A DNA stretch of 11,295 bases, taken from the NCBI GenBank assembly GCA_014728565.1, contig WJLK01000113.1:1-11295 (forward strand), given 5' to 3'. The notes beneath the pieces were generated by a model that was given only the letters and a program-made list of their open reading frames with translations, made no database searches and was not told the DNA's origin. Below, in pieces: positions 1 through 3,580 of this stretch (position 1 is its first letter; each line of letters opens with the position of its first letter). The position numbers and the translations under genes are program-made. The DNA is from Candidatus Pacearchaeota archaeon. GTDB lineage: Archaea; Nanobdellota; Nanobdellia; Pacearchaeales; GW2011-AR1.

Positions 1-22
1 CATTTTAGGTGGCCAGGTATTA

Positions 23-292
23 ATGACTATTGCCAGCGCTATTTATAAGAAAGAAATGTTTGATGTCAAGGAGCTATTAAAAAGGCTTATCAAAACAGCA
101 ATCATTTTAGGAATAATTATTTCTGCTTTAAAATATTTATTGGTGTGGTGGGGGATCATAGGATATTTTGTTTTTATTATTAGCTATGCCCTATATAGAT
201 TGATTCGTAATCGCAAGCAGTATATGGAAACCTTGCGGGAAATTGAAACTATCATTTGGGGCAGGCCATTAGACCGGGGTGTTAAGAAATGA
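23..292 (+). CDS. Small membrane protein, possibly 5'-truncated by the window edge
   Basis: The 89-aa product has two hydrophobic segments, about residues 24-38 and 41-59, flanked by Lys/Arg-rich stretches. That suggests a small double-spanning membrane protein with both ends in the cytoplasm. I do not recognise the family. The ATG at 23 has AGGT four bases upstream, so it is a plausible start. However, the frame stays open to the left edge (ILGGQVL before the Met), so the gene may begin outside the window; another Met lies at residue 12. The stop overlaps the next gene as ATGA, which points to translational coupling with the zinc-ribbon gene. Confidence 0.7.
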   Translation: MTIASAIYKKEMFDVKELLKRLIKTAIILGIIISALKYLLVWWGIIGYFVFIISYALYRLIRNRKQYMETLREIETIIWGRPLDRGVKK

Positions 293-513
293 GTTTGTAT
301 AATAAATATAAAATGGCGTTCGCATTTAGGAAACTGTATAGCGGCCTGTGTTCTAAATGTAAAAAGAACATGATCAGGCATACCCAAGCTGGTAGGATGA
401 AAGGCATGGACTATGATAGTATTGGGCGAAGTGCTGAAGATTTTGTCTGCGAAAAATGTAAACAACATTTAGTTGAAACTATGGCTAAGATAAAAGACAT
501 GGCAGAGAAATAA
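289..513 (+). CDS. Small zinc-ribbon-like protein (two CxxC knuckles)
   Basis: The 74-aa basic protein has a CSKC knuckle at residues 21-24 and a CEKC knuckle at 54-57, separated by 29 residues. This is the layout of a four-cysteine zinc ribbon. Proteins of this type in archaea and their viruses often bind nucleic acid or act as small transcription or translation accessories, but nothing here fixes the role. The start is set by the ATGA overlap with the preceding gene, with a GGGGTG element just upstream. It is followed directly by the structured non-coding stretch at 522-642. Confidence 0.8.
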   Translation: MSLYNKYKMAFAFRKLYSGLCSKCKKNMIRHTQAGRMKGMDYDSIGRSAEDFVCEKCKQHLVETMAKIKDMAEK

Positions 514-521
514 AATGATCA

Positions 522-642
522 GTCAGCAAACCCGAGCAGGAGACTTCCACGCCCGTGCAAAACCGAAGCATTGTCGGTAAAGTCAGCCGGGGTACTATGC
601 CTCGTTATCTTAATGCCGACATAAATTCCTGCCGGGGCTGAC
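522..642 (+). ncRNA. Candidate structured RNA, branched fold
   Basis: This interval is visibly richer in G+C than its flanks and carries nested complementarity. The closing stem pairs 522-527, 531-534 and 536-541 with 627-642: 16 pairs, with AAA and A bulges only on the 5' side. A second stem pairs 572-579 with 614-621 (8 pairs, one G-U). An apical hairpin pairs 588-594 with 598-604 around a CTA loop. A weaker arm pairs 544-547 with 565-568, with a CAC/GTG mini-hairpin inside it. The segment GTCAGC occurs twice (522-527 and 582-587), and both copies could pair with GCTGAC at 637-642, so two alternative folds are possible. It lies 31 bases upstream of the DGR-like gene, so it could be an independent RNA, a cis-regulatory leader, or a single-stranded DNA hairpin. 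I see no match to a known riboswitch or tRNA. Confidence 0.5.
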
Positions 643-661
643 AACTTTTAAAAAAATAATT

Positions 662-666
662 GGAGG
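662..666 (+). promoter_or_regulatory. Shine-Dalgarno site of the DGR-like gene
   Basis: GGAGG stands seven bases before the ATG at 674 and fixes that start. Confidence 0.7.
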
Positions 667-673
667 AAACAAA

Positions 674-1168
674 ATGAAATTGCCAGATAAAAAAGATATT
701 AAGATTTTTGAAGGAGGAACAGCTAAAGAAATGCTCAAACAATGTTTGAACAAAGGTTACATTCCAGCTAATTTAGAAACTGTTAAGAAATTAAGGGATG
801 AAAAGAAAATTCCTTACAAGTGGTATGATACTTCAACAATAGATATTGCTGGTAAAAGAAGAGATGCTACTTTAGAAGAATTAAACAACATTGAAGAATT
901 GTATGTAAAAGGAGGTTGTTTGATGTTTGCCGGCGGCTACTACATCAGTCTTGGTGGCAGCAGCAGCCTCAGCAGCAGTGGTCGCTTTGTCGGGGTAAAA
1001 AACAAAATGAATGAAAAACAAAAAGAAAAAGAGGATAAAGAATTTTTTCAGTTTATTTCTTCTGAATGGAACGCTTTACAAAAAGAATTCGTATTAGACC
1101 ACATAGGTGCTTTTTATGATTATGCAAAAAGAATGTTCAAAAAAGAACTGGAGGAAAAGGATGTTTGA
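674..1168 (+). CDS. Candidate DGR-type hypervariable (C-type-lectin-like) target protein
   Basis: The product is 164 aa. Residues 1-80 are AT-rich, ordinary sequence ending in YVKGGCLMF. Residues 85-106 are encoded by 22 successive codons that all end in C or T, mostly C, and consist almost wholly of Gly, Ser, Tyr, Leu and Ile. Then follows GRFVGV at 103-108. Runs of NNY codons are what adenine-specific mutagenesis of AAY template codons produces in DGR variable regions. A small R-x-VGV/F-R type ending is usual in the C-type-lectin fold of DGR targets. The tail 110-164 is charged and helical, which is unusual because most variable regions lie at the extreme C-terminus. Neither a reverse transcriptase nor a template repeat is in the window. 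An (AGC)n microsatellite expansion is the main alternative. Confidence 0.8.
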   Translation: MKLPDKKDIKIFEGGTAKEMLKQCLNKGYIPANLETVKKLRDEKKIPYKWYDTSTIDIAGKRRDATLEELNNIEELYVKGGCLMFAGGYYISLGGSSSLSSSGRFVGVKNKMNEKQKEKEDKEFFQFISSEWNALQKEFVLDHIGAFYDYAKRMFKKELEEKDV

Positions 1169-1310
1169 ATGCACAGCAACGGGAAATAACGAGAACTATG
1201 GAAAAGAAGGAGAAAAAATACTTTTAGCAGACAATAACGTTATTTATGCAATAAAAAAAGGCTGGATAACAGAAAAAATAAAATATGCGGGAGTTGTTTG
1301 TTATGACTAA
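1161..1310 (+). CDS. Small hypothetical protein, 49 aa
   Basis: This is a 49-aa product starting MFECTATG with no recognisable domain. It has two cysteines (residues 4 and 47) and no membrane segment. The ATG at 1161 is chosen because GGAGG stands about six bases upstream and the start overlaps the previous stop by eight bases, as in other coupled genes here. The longer reading from 1107 would run inside the previous gene in another frame and lacks a ribosome site. Confidence 0.55.
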   Translation: MFECTATGNNENYGKEGEKILLADNNVIYAIKKGWITEKIKYAGVVCYD

Positions 1311-1455
1311 ACAAAGAAAACACTTTTTTGAAAATGATATTTCAAATTCAAAAGTGTTAGTTCCTAAAATAGTAGAATTCAACAAAATACGTATATATAA
1401 CATTAAGCTCAATTTTTTAGGTGGGCTTAGAGAGGTCAAAAAATGGTTGAAATAA
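1303..1455 (+). CDS. Small basic hypothetical protein, 50 aa
   Basis: The reading frame runs from an ATG at 1303 to TAA at 1453-1455. It overlaps the preceding gene by eight bases and the next by thirteen. GGGAG stands nine bases before the start. The product (MTKQRKHFFEND...) is Lys/Ile-rich with no known motif. A strong TATA-like sequence and one arm of an inverted repeat lie inside it, so it may be a chance frame over a promoter region. Confidence 0.4.
   Translation: MTKQRKHFFENDISNSKVLVPKIVEFNKIRIYNIKLNFLGGLREVKKWLK
1392..1400 (+). promoter_or_regulatory. TATA-box candidate for the 156-aa gene
   Basis: TATATATAA would place a start of transcription near 1418-1424, giving a leader of about 20 bases that still holds the GAGAGGTC ribosome site before the ATG at 1443. 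It lies within a small predicted frame, so the promoter and that frame may not both be real. Confidence 0.4.
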
Positions 1456-1870
1456 AAGGAACATGGAATCCACCAAGTAAAAAGAAACTGTGGTTAGCAA
1501 AAGTCACAGGTGTTAATAGAGATAAGTTTTGTGGTAAAAGAGGTTATGTTTTGAAAGATAAGGAACAAGATTATTACAGAGTTCAGAATTATGCTTATAA
1601 AAATAAATACATAATTGCTTCTGTTGATGCAACTCCTAAAGAAGAAGCAAATGTGACTTTTGAAAAGATAAAAGGTTTTGACCTCTCTGAAGATGATATT
1701 TACTTTATGTTTAGATTTTTTGGGAATGAATATGGTGCTGAAAATTTAGAGGGTGTCAGAAAAAAGTTAATTGAAGATTTAGAGCTATGTCGTAAGAAAA
1801 TAAAAGATGCACAAAAAGCAGAGGTAAATTTTCAGAAATTGATAAAAGAATTTGACGCCCACCTAAAAAA
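1413..1870. repeat. 14-bp perfect inverted repeat framing the 156-aa gene
   Basis: TTTTTTAGGTGGGC at 1413-1426 is exactly inverted as GCCCACCTAAAAAA at 1857-1870. The arms are 430 bases apart. The left arm lies in the leader of the 156-aa gene and the right arm inside its 3' coding end. The core TTTTAGGTGG also occurs at 3-12 just before the first gene. The arms could be paired operator sites, an mRNA 5'-3' pairing, or remnants of a small mobile unit. Confidence 0.6.
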
Positions 1871-1913
1871 CTCTGCTTCGCAGTCCTTATCGGGAGAGCT
1901 TAATAGAAATTAA
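1443..1913 (+). CDS. Hypothetical protein, 156 aa, with coiled C-terminal half
   Basis: I do not recognise this family. Residues 1-70 look like a compact beta-rich domain with several Trp and Tyr (GTWNPP, LWLAKVTGVN, YVLKDK, YYRVQNYAYK). Residues 95-146 form a long charged helix likely to be a coiled coil, so it may form a dimer or scaffold. There is no signal peptide or membrane span. The start is supported by GAGAGGTC about six bases upstream. The last 13 residues (SASQSLSGELNRN) use codons such as TCG, CAG and TCC that are rare in the rest of the gene, and they cover a short DNA hairpin. This suggests the 3' end was remodelled or doubles as a regulatory site. Confidence 0.8.
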   Translation: MVEIKGTWNPPSKKKLWLAKVTGVNRDKFCGKRGYVLKDKEQDYYRVQNYAYKNKYIIASVDATPKEEANVTFEKIKGFDLSEDDIYFMFRFFGNEYGAENLEGVRKKLIEDLELCRKKIKDAQKAEVNFQKLIKEFDAHLKNSASQSLSGELNRN

Positions 1914-1920
1914 ACGAAAT

Positions 1921-1949
1921 TTGAGTTTTGGGCTCCAAACAGGGCTCAA
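1921..1949 (+). repeat. Hairpin just before a strong ribosome site
   Basis: TTGAG pairs with CTCAA (1945-1949), and inside it TTTGG (1927-1931) pairs with CCAAA (1935-1939) around a GCT loop. The perfect AGGAGG site begins two bases later. The element could be a weak terminator after the 156-aa gene or could tune access to the downstream ribosome site. Confidence 0.4.
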
Positions 1950-1961
1950 CAGGAGGACAAA

Positions 1962-2045
1962 ATGTTCATAGTGGATATAAAAAACAGATTGAACCCAATG
2001 GAAAAAAAGAAAGAGAAGAAAAGAAATGATGCAATTGGCGTATAA
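1962..2045 (+). CDS. 27-aa micro-ORF with perfect Shine-Dalgarno site
   Basis: The ATG at 1962 follows a perfect AGGAGG (1951-1956) with a five-base gap, the best ribosome site in the left arm. The peptide is MFIVDIKNRLNPMEKKK followed by more Lys and Glu and ending NDAIGV. Its stop lies 20 bases inside the protease-like gene, so translating it would deliver ribosomes to that gene's weak start. It may be a leader peptide or a real small charged protein. The ribosome site is the main support. Confidence 0.5.
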   Translation: MFIVDIKNRLNPMEKKKEKKRNDAIGV

Positions 2046-2328
2046 TTTTTTTACTGCTTTGGTTTTGTCTATTTTGTTCCATGAATTAGGTCATTTTTTG
2101 ACAATTCCCAGAAATTGCATTATTAAATTTGATTTTAAGAAAGGACTGCGCACAGAATACAAGGGCAAAAAGAGAATAAACCCAAAACAGTATATACTCA
2201 ATGGTGTTCTTTTGGGCGCTATCTTTATAAATCTTGCGGTTTTAGTAAATGATATATATTGTTTATTAATTATACCATACTTAATAGGTTGTAAAGAAGA
2301 TTTTAAACATCTTTGGAGGTTAAAATGA
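2026..2328 (+). CDS. Minimal site-2-type (M50-like) membrane metalloprotease candidate
   Basis: The 100-aa membrane protein has HELGH at residues 19-23 within its first hydrophobic segment (about 5-27). This is the zinc-binding and catalytic motif of the M50 site-2 protease clan. A second hydrophobic stretch covers about 58-88, and D92 in GCKEDFKHL is in position to be a third zinc ligand, taking the place of the family's NPxxDG. At 100 residues it is much smaller than usual M50 proteases and has no PDZ domain, so it may be a stripped-down core or an inactive relative. Known family members cut transmembrane regulators or signal peptides. Met codons at 2026 and 2029 are both possible starts, with only weak AGAG upstream, so coupling to the preceding micro-ORF is likely. 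Confidence 0.75.
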   Translation: MMQLAYNFFTALVLSILFHELGHFLTIPRNCIIKFDFKKGLRTEYKGKKRINPKQYILNGVLLGAIFINLAVLVNDIYCLLIIPYLIGCKEDFKHLWRLK

Positions 2329-2471
2329 ACAAAGTAAGATTTAGAGATTTAAGCTGGCCTTTAAAAGTAGGCATAATGGCTGCATGGATAGTGTGTGTAC
2401 TTTGGTTATTGTTTTTCTTCGGTGGAATAATAGCTGCTTTTATATTGCCCATGCCTGTGCCAGTAGCTTAA
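2325..2471 (+). CDS. Small membrane protein, 48 aa
   Basis: The frame starts with an ATGA overlap with the protease-like gene and has GGAGGT (2314-2319) five bases upstream, so translation is well supported although the product is short. The product has a basic N-terminus (MNKVRFRDLSWPLK) and one long hydrophobic segment from about residue 16 to 41, ending MPVPVA. Tight coupling suggests a partner or substrate of the protease-like protein, but that is inference. Confidence 0.65.
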   Translation: MNKVRFRDLSWPLKVGIMAAWIVCVLWLLFFFGGIIAAFILPMPVPVA

Positions 2472-2472
2472 A

Positions 2473-2772
2473 ATGGCCAGAAGTGGAATAATTCCTGTGC
2501 GCTGGGATAAAGAGAGTAAGAAAGACTTGGATGATTTAGCTGAGATACTAAACCTTACAGCAACCTTTGGCAAATATCCAGCTACTCTTAAATTTGCCGT
2601 TCATTACTGCTTAAAAGATATTCAAAGGGTTGCCAGGGTTATACCGGATTTGAAACCCAGTCAGTTGCGTATGTTGTTGGCAGTAGTAGAAAGGCAGAAA
2701 ATCAGCAATAAAAAGGCGGAAAAACCTGGCAAAACATTGGGTTTTAGTGGTATGGTTATACCTGATTTCTAA
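2473..2772 (+). CDS. Ribbon-helix-helix-like DNA-binding protein candidate
   Basis: In the 99-aa protein, residues 5-50 fit the Arc/MetJ pattern. There is a short strand (GIIPVRW), then helix A (KESKKDLDDLAEILNL), then a turn and helix B (YPATLKFAVHYCLKDI). Such proteins bind DNA as dimers with the strand in the major groove. A second helical part follows (SQLRMLLAVVERQK), then a flexible Lys-rich tail. The gene begins one base after the previous stop and is the last of the + strand cluster. It could regulate either arm, for example through the 9-bp repeats at 10953-10979. The fold assignment is by pattern only. Confidence 0.75.
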   Translation: MARSGIIPVRWDKESKKDLDDLAEILNLTATFGKYPATLKFAVHYCLKDIQRVARVIPDLKPSQLRMLLAVVERQKISNKKAEKPGKTLGFSGMVIPDF

Positions 2773-2802
2773 AATAGTTATACCGATTGCCTCAAAGCAC
2801 CC

Positions 2803-2809
2803 AAAAAAA
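2803..2809 (-). terminator. T-tract ending the - strand operon
   Basis: Seven T in a row on the - strand, 40 bases after the last operon stop, match the simple U-tract signals of archaeal termination. There is no clear hairpin. Confidence 0.4.
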
Positions 2810-2840
2810 TTGTTCAAGCGGACTTAATTAGCTTTTAGGC

Positions 2841-2850
2841 CTTCTTTTTT
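2841..2850 (+). terminator. T-tract ending the + strand cluster
   Basis: CTTCTTTTTT on the + strand, about 70 bases after the stop of the ribbon-helix-helix-like gene, sits at the convergent junction. It fits an archaeal U-tract terminator and touches the end of the opposite gene. Confidence 0.4.
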
Positions 2851-3145
2851 ATCTCCAGAACATAAATAGCACTATGGATAATACCAATGCTGCTACACAA
2901 ATCACTACAGGGGTAGTTCCTATTAAACCTGCCCATAGGAAAGTGATTGATATTATTGTTATTATAAAGCCGTTTGTTACGAGAACAGCTCTTGTGTCGT
3001 AGTTCTTGAATACGATAAATAAGAGTATGTAAATGGTAAAAAGGATTAGTATTGCAAATATGTCGCCTGTTAATGAATTAATTGCTGTAAATTGTTCAAG
3101 TATTGTGTTAGCGTCTGTTATGTTAGTTAAATTATAATTTGCCAT
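2849..3145 (-). CDS. Three-TM small membrane protein, operon end
   Basis: The 98-aa product has a polar N-terminus of about 27 residues and three hydrophobic segments, roughly 28-47, 54-75 and 78-96, ending FMFWR. There is no signal-peptide cleavage site and no known domain. AGGAGAAG lies about eight bases before the ATG, and only three bases separate it from the preceding gene. As the last gene of the surface-protein operon it may be a small envelope or holin-like component. Neither is proven. Confidence 0.8.
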   Translation of the reverse strand: MANYNLTNITDANTILEQFTAINSLTGDIFAILILFTIYILLFIVFKNYDTRAVLVTNGFIITIISITFLWAGLIGTTPVVICVAALVLSIVLFMFWR

Positions 3146-3148
3146 TTT

Positions 3149-3580
3149 TTATACTTCTCCTGATTTCCTGGCAATTACCAGGCTTATTATTGTTAAGATG
3201 ATTACTAAGATGACTATTCCTATTAAAGCACTTTTAAATAAGGGTGCTGTATCTCCCAAGTGAGCATCATCTACTGCTTGCTCTCCCATATCCTCAAATA
3301 AGTCAATGCTTCTGAGGGTTATTTTAAGCGTTTTGTAGGAGTTGCTGAAAAAAGATCCTATCAGATCCAAAGCGCCAGTTCTTTCTTTATCTTCCTCTAC
3401 TCCTTCTTTTAAGTCCTCATGCATGTCTGTTAAGTTGTCCATTTTTTTATATGCAGATAATGAGGAGTTATCAAAGGTTACTCCGTAATTTACTGTTCCT
3501 TGACTTATTACTATTCCAAATACTCCGACAAATAAGCTTACTAATATCATTCCTATTACGAATGTTCCTATTTTAGCCAT
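3149..3580 (-). CDS. Double-TM protein with acidic extracytoplasmic domain, 143 aa
   Basis: The start is the ATG at 3580 because it forms a TAATG junction (one-base overlap) with the stop of the adhesin gene. A longer frame reaching 3754 would only add 58 residues read out of frame from the adhesin. The product has TM1 at 4-26 and TM2 at 116-136, with an acidic helical domain between them (about 40-112, DNLTDMHEDLKEGVEEDKER...). I infer that the middle domain faces outward. I do not recognise the family. Its coupling to the adhesin suggests the two are made in fixed ratio, perhaps as adhesin and base. Confidence 0.8.
   Translation of the reverse strand: MAKIGTFVIGMILVSLFVGVFGIVISQGTVNYGVTFDNSSLSAYKKMDNLTDMHEDLKEGVEEDKERTGALDLIGSFFSNSYKTLKITLRSIDLFEDMGEQAVDDAHLGDTAPLFKSALIGIVILVIILTIISLVIARKSGEV

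Noticed and set aside
184..468. 94-aa - strand frame
   Set aside because: It runs opposite two well-supported overlapping + strand genes and has no ribosome site.
515..580. 22-codon frame (MISQQTRAG...) inside the structured RNA
   Set aside because: It has no ribosome site and an arginine/proline-rich random look, and the pairing of the stretch explains its composition better.
571..600. Possible DGR template repeat in the structured RNA (shares TTGTCGG and GGGGTA with 926-997)
   Set aside because: Only short fragments match and not in order. A template must agree at every non-adenine position.
522..642. tRNA or tRNA-like gene
   Set aside because: It folds well, but there is no GTTCRA T-arm, no 7-bp acceptor geometry and no CCA end.
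647..660. TTTTAAAAAAATAA as TATA box of the 674 gene
   Set aside because: Transcription would start at or after the ATG and skip the GGAGG site at 662-666.
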